37,622 nt of DNA from Pelagibacterium sp. (GCA_002723255.1 PBNW01000004.1:27440-65061); one strand, 5' to 3'; counted from the first letter of the stretch, positions 1 to 8,506 are shown. Translations and numbers: made by a program. Notes: generated by a model not told the origin, from the sequence alone.

Positions 1-621
1 GCAGATTTCGGCGAACAGCAATGCGGTCAGCGATGTGAATTCGGCGGGCTTGAGGACAACCGTGTTGCCCGCCGCGAGGGCCGGAGCGATCTTCCAGGCC
101 AGCATCAGCAGCGGGAAATTCCACGGGATGATCTGACCGCAAACGCCATAGGGCACATGGTCGGGGAAGGATTTCCTCAGATGCTGGGCCCAGCCGGCGT
201 GATGATAGAAATGGCGGGCGGCGAGGGGGATATCAATGTCGCGGGTTTCGCGGATCGGCTTGCCATTGTCGAGGGTTTCAAGAACGGCAAACAGCCGGCT
301 TTCCTTCTGAATCTGGCGCGCGATGGCATAGAGATATTTGGCGCGCTCAAAGCCGCTCAGTTGCGACCAGCCGGAGAACGCGGCGCGGGCCGCCTTTACG
401 GCCTTGTCCACATCGGCTTTGCCGGCTTCGGAAATGTCGGCCAGCTTTTCGCCATTGGCCGGATTGGTCGAGGCGAAGGTTTTGCCCGGCCTGGTGAAAT
501 CACCATCGATGAAATGGCCGAATTTCCTGCCATGGGCCGCCAGCCAATCGAGGGCCGGGCCGGGCGCTTCGGGGGCCGAGCCGTATTCGAGGGTTTCAAA
601 GATTTCCGCCACTTTGGTCAT
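1..621 (-). CDS. Aldehyde dehydrogenase (N-terminal 207 residues, cut by window edge)
   Basis: NAD(P)-dependent aldehyde dehydrogenase. Translating the minus strand from the ATG at 621 gives an open frame to base 1. It contains the family motif PWNFP around residues 166-170, whose Asn is the oxyanion-hole residue, and a KPAE motif at 191-194 that contacts the cofactor. The catalytic Cys and Glu lie beyond the edge. The start follows a GGAGAAAG ribosome site. The gene is last seen in the operon, 154 bp below deoC. DeoC releases acetaldehyde, so oxidation of that acetaldehyde is the likely role, though this is inference from position. Substrate cannot be read from the N-terminal part. Confidence 0.9.
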   Translation of the reverse strand, partial: MTKVAEIFETLEYGSAPEAPGPALDWLAAHGRKFGHFIDGDFTRPGKTFASTNPANGEKLADISEAGKADVDKAVKAARAAFSGWSQLSGFERAKYLYAIARQIQKESRLFAVLETLDNGKPIRETRDIDIPLAARHFYHHAGWAQHLRKSFPDHVPYGVCGQIIPWNFPLLMLAWKIAPALAAGNTVVLKPAEFTSLTALLFAEIC

Positions 622-708
622 TTTCTTTCTCCGGGCTTTGGAGCCCCTAAACTCGGCGTGTTATCCCAGACCGGACCACTCAAGGGGCCGGTGTCTGGAG
701 AAACGTAC

Positions 709-743
709 ACTGTCACCCCGGGAATGAATCCCGGGGTGACAGT
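709..743. repeat. Perfect palindrome between deoC and aldehyde dehydrogenase
   Basis: Arms actgtcaccccggg (709-722) and cccggggtgacagt (730-743) are perfectly complementary over 14 bp around the 7-base loop aatgaat. No T-run follows on either strand, so it does not look like a standard terminator. It resembles REP-type intergenic palindromes and could form a hairpin in the operon transcript. Confidence 0.8.
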
Positions 744-775
744 GGGGATGGGTGAAGCGCAGGGAGCCATGGCGC

Positions 776-1765
776 TCAGGCCATCGCGAAGCGGTAATCG
801 GCGGCGTAGTGGCCGGTGATGCCGTGTTCGATCTGGCGTTCGATATCGGTCAAAAGCGAGGAGGCGCCAAAGCGGAACAGGTGCGGTTCGAGCCAGTTGC
901 GGCCCAGTTCCTCGCGCATCAGCGCCATATAGGTCAGCGCGTCCTTGGCCTTAGAAATGCCGCCGGCCGGCTTGTAGCCGATCTCGATACCGGTCTGCTC
1001 GTGAAACCAGCGGATCATGCGGACCATGGCCAGAGAGGTGGGCAGGGTCGCGTTGGTCTTTTCCTTGCCGGTCGAGGTCTTGATGAAATCGGCGCCGGCC
1101 AGCATGCAGACCAGCGAAGCCTTGGCGACATTGGTGAGCGTTGCCAACTCGCCGGTGCCAAGAATGGTCTTGATATGGGCTTCACCACAGGCGGCGCGCA
1201 TGGCACGAACCTGATCGTAAAGCCCCTGCCAATCGCCGCTGAGCACCATTCCGCGCTCGATGACGATGTCGATTTCCTTCGCGCCGTCTTCGACCGAGGC
1301 CTCGATTTCCGCAAGGCGGATCTTGAGGGGGGTCAGCCCGTGGGGGAAGGCGGTGGAAACCGCGGCGACGGGGATATCTGTGCCCTCGAGCGCTTTGACG
1401 GCGGTCGCAACGAAATTGTGGTACACGCAGACCGCCGCCGGAGTAACGCCCAGTTTTTTGACGCCCATGGCTTCGACCAGATCAGCGCGGATGGGATTGC
1501 GGGCCTTGGCGCACAGGCGCTCGACCCGGCCCGGCGTATCGTCGGAATTGAGCGTGGTCAGATCCATCAGTGACACGGCCTTCAAAAGCCAGGCCAGCTG
1601 GTGGTCCTTTTTGACCGAGCGGCGGGCGCCGATCGTTCCGGCGCGGCGTTCGAGCGCCGAGCGGTTCATGCGCACGCGTTCGACCCAATCGAGATCGAGC
1701 GGGAAGCCCGGATTGCGCTTGTGGCCGGTGGCGTGGCTCTGGCTGTCGACGATCTTGAGACTCAT
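776..1765 (-). CDS. deoC: Deoxyribose-phosphate aldolase
   Basis: Cleaves 2-deoxyribose 5-phosphate to glyceraldehyde 3-phosphate and acetaldehyde in deoxynucleoside catabolism. At 329 residues it is longer than the roughly 260-residue E. coli enzyme and resembles the longer animal DERA type, with an N-terminal segment containing DLDWVERVRMNR and KKDHQLAWLLKAVSLMDLTTL. The Schiff-base lysine is K229 in DFIKTSTGK; D166 (EIDIVI) and K265 (GYKPAGG) complete the active site. The ATG overlaps the stop of the phosphorylase gene by 4 bases (ATGA), indicating translational coupling. The phosphorylase yields (deoxy)ribose 1-phosphate; a phosphopentomutase is still needed and is not seen here. Confidence 0.97.
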   Translation of the reverse strand: MSLKIVDSQSHATGHKRNPGFPLDLDWVERVRMNRSALERRAGTIGARRSVKKDHQLAWLLKAVSLMDLTTLNSDDTPGRVERLCAKARNPIRADLVEAMGVKKLGVTPAAVCVYHNFVATAVKALEGTDIPVAAVSTAFPHGLTPLKIRLAEIEASVEDGAKEIDIVIERGMVLSGDWQGLYDQVRAMRAACGEAHIKTILGTGELATLTNVAKASLVCMLAGADFIKTSTGKEKTNATLPTSLAMVRMIRWFHEQTGIEIGYKPAGGISKAKDALTYMALMREELGRNWLEPHLFRFGASSLLTDIERQIEHGITGHYAADYRFAMA

Positions 1766-2556
1766 ATCTCCTCCATCAGCGCCGGGATGAGGCGCTTCAA
1801 TTTCTCGGCCCCGTATTTCGCCACGTCCTTGGTCTGGGTGTGGGAAATGACCTCCTGAGCCATGCCGGCGCCCATATTGGTGATCGAGGAACAGGCCCAG
1901 ACCTTAAGGCCCAGGAACCGCGCCAGAATCACCTCGGGGACCGTGGACATGCCGACCGCGTTTGCACCCAGGGTCTGAGCCATGCGGATTTCGGCCGGCG
2001 TTTCGAAGCTGGGGCCAGAATACCACATATAGATGCCCTCCTTGAGAGCGATTTCGAGGCGGGCGGCGACCGCGTGGGTCGTGGTGCGCAACTCGGGATC
2101 ATAGGCATCGACCATGTTGACGAAGCGGGCGTCGGTATCCTCGCCGATCAGCGGATTGACGCCGGCGTAATTAATGTGATCGGAGAGCAGCATCAGATTG
2201 CCGGGCGGGGCGTCGTGATCGAGCGAGCCGGCGGAATTGGTCAGGAGCAGCGTTTTGGCACCGAGTTCGGCAAGGGTTTGAAGCGCCGGGCGCATGGCGG
2301 CGGGGTCGCCATGCTCGTAATAGTGCTGACGGCCGGTGAGGATGGCGAGACGCCTGGAGCCCATCTGGCCGATGAGCAGATCCTTGCCGTGGCCGGAAAC
2401 GCCGCCCTGGGGGAAGCCCTTGAGATCGGAAAAGGGGATCGTGACCTTGTCGGTCAGCAGGTCGCCGATGTCCGACAGGCCCGAGCCCAGGATCAGCGCG
2501 GCATCGATCGGGGTATCGCCCGCCAGATTGCGGATGGTCTTTAGTGCCTTGGCCAT
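1762..2556 (-). CDS. punA: Purine nucleoside phosphorylase (PunA/XapA type)
   Basis: Phosphorolysis of purine (deoxy)nucleosides to base and (deoxy)ribose 1-phosphate, in the cytoplasm. This is the trimeric class: GSGLSDIGDLL near the N terminus binds phosphate, SDHINYAGVNPLIG follows, and the signature YSGPSFETPAEIRMAQ leads into VGMSTVPEVI and SSITNMGAG, whose Asn reads the purine. The start is placed at the ATG at 2556 (264 residues, normal for the family), preceded by AAGG. An in-frame ATG at 2634 would add 26 residues encoded by the adjacent RIME-like repeat and is not credible. XapA-type xanthosine phosphorylase cannot be separated from PunA by eye. Confidence 0.93.
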   Translation of the reverse strand: MAKALKTIRNLAGDTPIDAALILGSGLSDIGDLLTDKVTIPFSDLKGFPQGGVSGHGKDLLIGQMGSRRLAILTGRQHYYEHGDPAAMRPALQTLAELGAKTLLLTNSAGSLDHDAPPGNLMLLSDHINYAGVNPLIGEDTDARFVNMVDAYDPELRTTTHAVAARLEIALKEGIYMWYSGPSFETPAEIRMAQTLGANAVGMSTVPEVILARFLGLKVWACSSITNMGAGMAQEVISHTQTKDVAKYGAEKLKRLIPALMEEI

Positions 2557-2619
2557 TCTCAGTGCCTTATGGTTTTCGCGTTTGCTCCGGTGGACCTCCC
2601 CATCCGATATCCAGAGCTG

Positions 2620-2722
2620 GAGCAGTTTCAGCATTTCTCCGAACCGCTGAAACTGCTCTAAGTCTTTGTTTTGTCGCGCTTCCGAACCAGATAAGTGGTA
2701 CCCACCTATCCTGGAAACGCTC
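2620..2722. repeat. RIME-like intergenic mosaic element
   Basis: Two palindromic modules lie side by side. Module one has perfect 13-bp arms at 2620-2632 and 2646-2658 (core agcagtttcagc / gctgaaactgct). Module two, about 2676-2720, has an imperfect stem with ccagataagtgg facing ccacctatcctgg and outer gcgcttcc facing ggaaacgc. The order and sequence match what I recall of Rhizobium intergenic mosaic elements (RIME), not checked against a database. On the minus strand its edge reads TGAGCGTTTCC, and this TGA is the stop codon of cdd. The element would be transcribed between cdd and the phosphorylase gene. Confidence 0.75.
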
Positions 2723-3134
2723 AGCGGCCCAGAAACTCAGGGCCGAAAGAGTGGGGCAGAAGTTCGCCCAGCGTCGTAAAGAGCGGTTCGCACTCGATCC
2801 CGAGGCAGATGATTGGGGTGGTTTCGGAGGCAAATTCGCGGATGCGCTGGCGGCAACCGCCGCAGGGGGTGACCGGGGTTGTGCCGGGGCCCGTCACAAA
2901 GATCTTTTCGATGCGCCTGCCGCCGCCGGCCAGCATGGCGGCAATGGCCGAGGGTTCGGCGCAATTGCCCACGGGGTAGGCAGCGTTTTCGACATTGCAG
3001 CCCGAATAGATGTTTCCATCATCGGCAAGAATGGCGGCGCCGACATGGAAGTTCGAATAGGGCGCGTACGCGCGAGCGCGGACGGCCTCGGCGGCGTCGA
3101 GCAGGGTTTTATCCTGCGGCGAAAGTGTTGCCAT
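2721..3134 (-). CDS. cdd: Cytidine deaminase
   Basis: Zinc enzyme converting cytidine and deoxycytidine to uridine forms. The 137 residues match the small homotetrameric class. The zinc site is seen as CAE at 58-60, where Glu60 is the proton shuttle, and PCGGC at 90-94. The usual Arg after CAE is Pro here, which I recall being variable in alphaproteobacteria. The ATG at 3134 shares one base with the upstream permease stop (TGATG), so translation is coupled; a GTG one codon earlier is an alternative. AAGGAA lies just upstream. The stop codon is formed at the edge of the RIME-like element. Confidence 0.96.
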   Translation of the reverse strand: MATLSPQDKTLLDAAEAVRARAYAPYSNFHVGAAILADDGNIYSGCNVENAAYPVGNCAEPSAIAAMLAGGGRRIEKIFVTGPGTTPVTPCGGCRQRIREFASETTPIICLGIECEPLFTTLGELLPHSFGPEFLGR

Positions 3135-4096
3135 CACCGTTCCTTGACATAGGGCTGACCGGCCGCCTTGGGCGCGATGGCGCGACCGACAAAGCCGGCG
3201 AGCAGCAGGATGGTGAGCACGTAGGGCAGAGCCTGCATGGCCTGGGTGGGGACAGCGCCGATCAGCGGGAGTTCGACGCCTTGCAGGCGGTACTGCATGG
3301 CTTCAAGGAAGCCGAACAGGAGGCAGGCGCCGAGGGCTGGATAGGGTCTCCATTTGGCAAAGATGAGTGCCGCGAGCGCGATATAGCCGCGGCCCGAGCT
3401 CATTTCACGCGAGAAGCTGGCGGCCTGGGCCGTCGAGAGATACGCTCCGCCAGTACCAACCAGAACGGCGGTTATGGCGAGGGCCTTGTAGCGCAGGAAG
3501 CTCACCGACATGCCGGCCGTGTCCAGGGCCTTTGGGTTTTCGCCCACGGCGCGCAGGCGCAGCCCGAAGCGGGTGCGCCAGAGCACCCATGCGGTCAATG
3601 GCACGGCGAGGAAGGCGAGATAGGTGAGAATCGTGTGCCCGGACAGGAGTCCCGAATAGATGGGGCCGATGACCGGAACGCCGGCCAGCTCGCGCGCGAA
3701 GGGCAACTCGATACCGTAAAAGCGGGCACCGCCGGACAGGGCGGGCGTGTTGCCGCCACGGCCGAACCAGGCGGCGCCCAGGAAGACGGTGAGGCCCGAG
3801 GCGAGGAAATTGAGCGCCACGCCGGAAATGATCTGATTGCCGCGGAAATTGATCGAGGCGAGGCCGTGTACGGCCGAAAACATCAGCGACACGCCGATGC
3901 CGGCCATGAGCCCGAGCCAGACACTGCCAGTGACCGAGGCCACGACGGCGGCGCCGAAGGCCGAGCCGAGCAGCTTGCCCTCGAGCCCGATATCGACGAT
4001 TCCCGAGCGCTCGGAATAAAGGCCGGCGAGGCAGGCAAGGATCAGCGGGGTCGAGACGCGGATGGTGGTGGTGAGAACCGAGATGATGTCTTCCAT
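3134..4096 (-). CDS. Nucleoside ABC transporter permease 2 (BMP-type, NupQ/YufQ-like)
   Basis: Inner-membrane permease of 320 residues with many hydrophobic segments. N-terminal YSERSGIVDIGLEGKLLGSA and the central FRGNQIISGVALNFLASGL are typical of the branched-chain-amino-acid-type permease fold (BPD_transp_2) used in BMP-dependent nucleoside transporters. It pairs with permease 1, the double ATPase and the BMP-type binding protein encoded upstream. Only 3 bases separate it from permease 1, and its stop overlaps the cdd start. Assignment to nucleosides rests on family knowledge plus the salvage enzymes in the same operon. Confidence 0.93.
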   Translation of the reverse strand: MEDIISVLTTTIRVSTPLILACLAGLYSERSGIVDIGLEGKLLGSAFGAAVVASVTGSVWLGLMAGIGVSLMFSAVHGLASINFRGNQIISGVALNFLASGLTVFLGAAWFGRGGNTPALSGGARFYGIELPFARELAGVPVIGPIYSGLLSGHTILTYLAFLAVPLTAWVLWRTRFGLRLRAVGENPKALDTAGMSVSFLRYKALAITAVLVGTGGAYLSTAQAASFSREMSSGRGYIALAALIFAKWRPYPALGACLLFGFLEAMQYRLQGVELPLIGAVPTQAMQALPYVLTILLLAGFVGRAIAPKAAGQPYVKER

Positions 4097-4099
4097 CGC

Positions 4100-5221
4100 C
4101 TATGCCCCCTTCTCTTGCGGCACGGGATCGGGATCTCGCTTTTGCCGCGTTGCCATAAAGGCAAATTCGACCGGACGGCGCAGCATGTTGCTCATGGCGC
4201 CGGTAAACAGGATCACAAGGGCCTGAATGGTGACGATCATTTCGCGGGTGATGGCGGGCATGGTAAAGGCCAGCTCCTGCCCACCCTGATAGAGCACGCC
4301 GAAGAGCAGCGCCGAGAGCCCCACCCCGATCGGGTGGGCCTTGCCCATGAAGGCCACGGCGATGCCGACAAAGCCGGTGCCGGCTACGTAACCCAAAATC
4401 AGGCGGCCATGGGCACCGGCAGTGTCGTTGACCGCGACCATACCGACAAGCGCACCGGAAATTGCCATGGTGGCCATGATGAGCTTTGCGTTGGACATAC
4501 CCGCATATCGCGCGGCGGTGCTGTTATGTCCCATAGTGCGCAGGGCGTAGCCGAACTTGGTATGCCAGATCAGGATATAGACGCCGATCAATGCGAGAAT
4601 GGCGAGAATGAAGGAGATGTTGACCGGCGTGTTGCGAAGCAGCGGTATCCATTCAGCAAGGAACGGCACACGGGTGACTTCAGCGATGCGGGCGCTCTCG
4701 TCGGAATTGATTTCTTCCGGCTTCAGGATGCGCGAGATGATGTAGCTCATCATCGAGGTGGCGATGAAGTTCATCATGATTGTGGTGATGACGACGTGCG
4801 ACCCGCGTTTGGCCTGCAGATAGCCCGGAATAAAGGCCCATGCGCCAGCGAAAAGCGCCGAGGCGATCATGATGAGCGGCAGGGCGAAGGCCCAGTGCAA
4901 CCCGCCAACGGCAAGCGCCACAAGAATGGCGCCGAGCCCGCCAACTTAGGCTTGCCCTTCGCCGCCGATATTGAACAGCCCGCCGTGAAAGGCGACCGCA
5001 ACGGCCAGGCCCGCGAAAATGAAATTGGTGGTGTAATAGAGCGTGAACCCGAAACCGTATCCGTAGCCGAAGGCGCCGTAGATCATGATGCGGACAGCTT
5101 CGATGGGGTTTTCACCCACGATCAGGACGACGATACCACCGATGATGAAGGCCAGGGTGACGTTGAGCACCGGCAGAAGGATGATATCGACCCAGCGGGG
5201 CAAGGGCATGGACGCACTCAT
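4100..5221 (-). pseudogene. Nucleoside ABC transporter permease 1 (NupP/YufP-like), interrupted by an in-frame TAA
   Basis: The reading frame from the ATG at 5221 runs 91 codons to a TAA at 4946-4948. The same frame then continues without another stop to 4100, giving about 373 codons, the usual length for this permease. The stop falls just after NIGGEGQA, where relatives normally have Tyr, followed here by VGGLGAILVALAVGG. A single base change (TAT or TAC to TAA) explains it. The fragments are 4946-5221 (91 residues) and 4100-about 4921 (273 residues from a GTG with no clear ribosome site). The ATG overlaps the ATPase stop by 4 bases. It could be a true nonsense mutation, a sequencing error, or a suppressed stop. 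The rest shows no decay. Confidence 0.85.
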
Positions 5222-6810
5222 TGGCTCGACTCAGTGGATCTGGTTTTTTCGCCGGCCCCGACACCGGCCATAAGCAGGCCCAACTCGCCTTCATCGGCGG
5301 TGGCCGGATCGGCCTCGCCAACGATCTGGCCGTCGAACAGGACGACAATGCGGTCTGACAGCGAGCGGATTTCATCGAGCTCGACAGAAACCAGCAGAAT
5401 GGCTTTGCCTGCGTCACGCATCTTGATGATCTGGTTGTGGATGAATTCGATAGCGCCGATATCGACACCGCGAGTGGGCTGACCGACGATCAGGACGTCG
5501 GGATCGCGCTCCATTTCGCGGGCCAGAACGATCTTTTGCTGATTGCCACCGGAAAAATTGGCGGTCTTGAGGTCGGTATTGGCCGGACGGATGTCGAATT
5601 TTGCGATATGGCGCTCGGCCTCGGCCCTTGCGGCCCTGACATCGAGTGTCAGTCCTTTGCCATAGTTTTCATGGTAGCCGAGAATGGCGTTTTCCCACTC
5701 GAAGAAATTGGTGACAAGGCCCATCCGGATGCGGTCCTCGGGCACATGGGCCAGACCGTTTCGCCGCAGCATGGCGGCGCTGTCCTCGTTGACGGCGGTC
5801 ACATCGTGGCCGTTCAGGGAAATGCTGCCCGATTTTGCGGCGCGCATGCCGGCTATACATTCAAGCAGTTCGGACTGCCCATTGCCAGCAACGCCGGCCA
5901 CGCCAAGAATTTCTCCAGCCCGCACCTTGAGTGATATGCCCTTGAGGCGTTCGACCCCTGCGTCGTCGGTGACGACGAGATCGTCGACATCGAGGAGCAC
6001 ATCGCCGGGGCGGGCCTCTTCCTTGTGGACGCGCAGCAGAACGCGGCGCCCCACCATCAACTCGGCCAGTTCTTCAGGACTGGTCTCCGAGGTCACCAGC
6101 GATTCCACCATCTGGCCCTGACGCATGACCGAAACAGTATCGGTGATGGCCATGATCTCGCGCAGCTTGTGGGTGATGAGGATTATGGTCTTGCCCTCGT
6201 CGCGCAGCGTCTTGAGCACCTTGAACAGGTGATCGGCTTCGGCCGGGGTCAGCACGCCGGTCGGCTCGTCGAGGATCAGGATATCGGCGCCGCGATAGAG
6301 CGCCTTGAGAATTTCCACCCGCTGCTGCTGGCCGACCGAAAGGTCTTGGACCAGCGCATCGACGGGAACATTGAGCCCGTAGTCGTCGGCAAGGCGCTGC
6401 AATTCGCGGCGTGCCTTTTCGACGCTGGGGCCCAAAAGCGCCGAATCCTCGGCGCCCAGAATGACGTTCTCGATGACCGAAAAATTGTCGACCAGCATGA
6501 AGTGCTGATGAACCATGCCAATGCCGAGCGCCAACGCATCGGAGGAATTGTGGATGGTTACTGGCGTTCCGTTGACCACGATCTCGCCGCTGTCGGCGTG
6601 ATAAAAGCCGTACAGAATCGACATCAGGGTCGATTTTCCGGCTCCGTTCTCGCCCACGATGCCATGAACCGTGCCTCGCGTAACAGCGAGGTCGATATCC
6701 TTATTCGCGTGAACCGGCCCGAAGCTCTTGTTGATCTTTTTCAGTTCGATCGCCAGAGAGGTTTCAGCGGCCGGAGCCGGCCGCTGAACGTTTTCGGTTT
6801 GCGTGTCCAT
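5218..6810 (-). CDS. Nucleoside ABC transporter ATP-binding protein (two ABC domains)
   Basis: Tandem ABC ATPase of 530 residues, the form used by BMP-dependent nucleoside importers and sugar importers such as RbsA. Domain 1 has Walker A GENGAGKS at 53-60, signature LSVGQQQR and Walker B ILILDEPTG. Domain 2 has a degenerate Walker A (GVAGNGQSEL, no Lys), signature FSGGNQQK and LIVGQPTRGVD, in which the catalytic Glu is Gln; this asymmetry is normal for the family. The ribosome site AAGGGAAGGG precedes the ATG. It follows the binding-protein gene by 31 bases and overlaps permease 1 by 4. Confidence 0.95.
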   Translation of the reverse strand: MDTQTENVQRPAPAAETSLAIELKKINKSFGPVHANKDIDLAVTRGTVHGIVGENGAGKSTLMSILYGFYHADSGEIVVNGTPVTIHNSSDALALGIGMVHQHFMLVDNFSVIENVILGAEDSALLGPSVEKARRELQRLADDYGLNVPVDALVQDLSVGQQQRVEILKALYRGADILILDEPTGVLTPAEADHLFKVLKTLRDEGKTIILITHKLREIMAITDTVSVMRQGQMVESLVTSETSPEELAELMVGRRVLLRVHKEEARPGDVLLDVDDLVVTDDAGVERLKGISLKVRAGEILGVAGVAGNGQSELLECIAGMRAAKSGSISLNGHDVTAVNEDSAAMLRRNGLAHVPEDRIRMGLVTNFFEWENAILGYHENYGKGLTLDVRAARAEAERHIAKFDIRPANTDLKTANFSGGNQQKIVLAREMERDPDVLIVGQPTRGVDIGAIEFIHNQIIKMRDAGKAILLVSVELDEIRSLSDRIVVLFDGQIVGEADPATADEGELGLLMAGVGAGEKTRSTESSQ

Positions 6811-6841
6811 TATCGGACCCTTCCCTTAAAGGGGTAACGAA

Positions 6842-7849
6842 TCAGACCGGGCAGGACTCGTCTTCGCGGTAGTCGTGAACGACGATTTCGCCCGATACGA
6901 TCTTGGCGGTAATGTCGTCAACCATAGCGCGCATATCATCGGTGATGAGCTCGGCGTTGTTTTCGTCGAATGCTGCGCCCACACCGTCTTCGGCAAGGCC
7001 GAGGACCTCGACGTCGTTGGTCCATTCGTCATTGGCAAAGTCTTCGAAGGCGTCGTAGACGGCGACGTCGACGCGCTTGAGTATCGAGGTCAGCACCTGT
7101 CCGGGATGGAGATGGTTCTGGTTGGAGTCCACACCGATGCCGAAAACGCCGGCATCGGCGGCAGCCTGGAGAACGCCGACACCGGCACCACCTGCAGCGT
7201 GATAGATGACGTCTGCGCCGCGGTCGATCTGGCTGCGGGCAACTTCAGTGCCGCCGCCGGGATTGTTGAAGGCGTCAAAGCCAGTGCCAATGGCCGTTTC
7301 GATCACTTCGATATCGGGGTTCACATAAGCGGCGCCCTGCTTGTAGCCGCAGCCGAAAGCCTGGAGCAGCGAGAAATCGAAGGCCGGAATAAAGCCGATG
7401 GTGCCTGTTTCGGTTGCCATGGCAGCAAGCGCGCCCACGAGATAGGAGCCTTCATGCTCCTTAAAAATCACCGAGCGCACGTTTTCGATATCGTCAACGA
7501 CGGTGTCGATGATGAGGAACGAGGTGTCGGGGAAATCCGGAGCAACCGCGCGCAGCGCGGTTTCCCAGCTAAAGCCCGGCAGGACGATGGGATTGTTGCC
7601 CCGCGCCGCAAACTGGCGGATAGCCTGTTCGCGCTGGGCATCGCCCGAAATTTCGAGATCCTGGTAGTCCTGCCCCGTATCTGTCTTGAACAGTTCGGCG
7701 CCGTTATAGGCCGCTTCGTTAAACGAAGCGTCGAACTTGCCGCCGCCATCATAAACGAGCGCGGGATCGGCAAGGGCCGTGCCGGCCAGGAGAGTGGAGA
7801 GGGCTACGCCTGCCAGGGCGGCGATGCCAGTCTTTGTTGTTTTGGACAT
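6842..7849 (-). CDS. BMP-family nucleoside-binding periplasmic protein (PnrA-like)
   Basis: Solute-binding protein of the basic membrane protein (Bmp/PnrA/Med) family, 335 residues. A Sec signal peptide covers about residues 1-27 (hydrophobic core, then TALA before DPALVYD). There is no lipobox Cys, so it should be free in the periplasm. YDGGGKFDASFNEAAYNGAE is the family's N-terminal ligand-binding motif, and later GCGYKQGAAYVNPD and IGVDSNQN also fit. First gene of the salvage operon; GGGAG precedes the ATG. Upstream, 7969-7992 holds a palindrome that may be its operator. Nucleosides are the expected ligand from family and operon. Confidence 0.93.
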   Translation of the reverse strand: MSKTTKTGIAALAGVALSTLLAGTALADPALVYDGGGKFDASFNEAAYNGAELFKTDTGQDYQDLEISGDAQREQAIRQFAARGNNPIVLPGFSWETALRAVAPDFPDTSFLIIDTVVDDIENVRSVIFKEHEGSYLVGALAAMATETGTIGFIPAFDFSLLQAFGCGYKQGAAYVNPDIEVIETAIGTGFDAFNNPGGGTEVARSQIDRGADVIYHAAGGAGVGVLQAAADAGVFGIGVDSNQNHLHPGQVLTSILKRVDVAVYDAFEDFANDEWTNDVEVLGLAEDGVGAAFDENNAELITDDMRAMVDDITAKIVSGEIVVHDYREDESCPV

Positions 7850-7968
7850 GATTGATGCTCCCTATTCACGGGCTGCAGAAAGGGGCCCGGCGACGGCCGG
7901 TGCATTTCCACGCGCGATGGCTTCAGATACAATCGCGCAAACAAAGCGGACGCAATAGAGAATTTCGA

Positions 7969-7992
7969 TTTTTTGACCATTTGGGCAAAAAA
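7969..7992. promoter_or_regulatory. AT-rich palindrome upstream of the nucleoside operon (candidate operator)
   Basis: Arms ttttttgacc (7969-7978) and gggcaaaaaa (7983-7992) pair at 9 of 10 positions around attt. T's lie on the 5' arm and A's on the 3' arm, the reverse of an intrinsic terminator, so a protein-binding site is more likely. It lies 120 bp upstream of the BMP gene start. No regulator gene is adjacent. Confidence 0.35.
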
Positions 7993-8026
7993 TTTTGGGG
8001 ATGCGGTAAACCACGCAGTTGCCCGT

Positions 8027-8494
8027 CTAGACCTGAGGCTCCAACGGGACAACCCTGGCGCCCATGGCCTCGCCGAAGCGCTCGAAAAATCCGTCGATGA
8101 TCTTCTGGGCGGAATTGCCAACGATGGCCCTGCCCAGTTTCATGATCTGGCCAGACGCTCCACCGGTGGCCGAAAAGCTCAGGAGCGTTGAAGAACCGAG
8201 ATCGATCAGTCTGATATCGGCCGAGGCCTGCGCCTTGCCGAGCAGCCCACCCCTACCCTGTCCGGTCAGCGTATAGCTTATGGCCGGGTCGATATCGGAC
8301 AAGAACAGATCGCCTTTGAAAACGGGTTGAACCACGCCAAGATTGACAGTGATCTCAAGCTCGAGCGCGGTGTCGGACACCCAGCGAATCGCCTTGCAAC
8401 CGGGTATACAGGCCTTGAGCACTTCGGCATCGTTGAGCGCGTTCCAAACCGCGAGCCGATTGGCATCGACCCTGTAGCGTCCACCGAAATCCAA
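8027..8494 (-). CDS. CoxG/SRPBCC-family protein
   Basis: A 155-residue START-like (SRPBCC) protein resembling CoxG, the carbon monoxide dehydrogenase accessory subunit. VWNALNDAEVLKACIPGCKAI is the CoxG-type N-terminal signature, and the C terminus has the hydrophobic/Gly stretch LLSFSATGGASGQIMKLG. I place the start at the TTG at 8494: GAGGAA lies 6 bases upstream and the resulting N terminus (DFGGRYRVDANR) aligns with relatives. An ATG at 8584 would add 30 residues that look unrelated. No coxMSL genes are nearby, so a CO dehydrogenase link is not supported; many CoxG relatives are orphans of unknown ligand. Confidence 0.85.
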   Translation of the reverse strand: MDFGGRYRVDANRLAVWNALNDAEVLKACIPGCKAIRWVSDTALELEITVNLGVVQPVFKGDLFLSDIDPAISYTLTGQGRGGLLGKAQASADIRLIDLGSSTLLSFSATGGASGQIMKLGRAIVGNSAQKIIDGFFERFGEAMGARVVPLEPQV

Positions 8495-8500
8495 GCCATC

Positions 8501-8506
8501 TTCCTC
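8501..8506 (-). promoter_or_regulatory. Ribosome binding site fixing the TTG start of the CoxG-like gene
   Basis: GAGGAA on the minus strand, 6 bases before the TTG at 8494. No comparable site precedes the upstream ATG at 8584. Confidence 0.6.

Noticed and set aside
2879..5482. 867-codon open frame on the plus strand
   Set aside because: Antisense to cdd, two permeases and the end of the ATPase, which have clear family motifs; Arg/Gly/Asp-rich low-complexity translation typical of a shadow in G+C-rich DNA.
7969..7992. Possible terminator of the CoxG-like gene
   Set aside because: The T and A runs are on the wrong arms for an intrinsic terminator on either strand.
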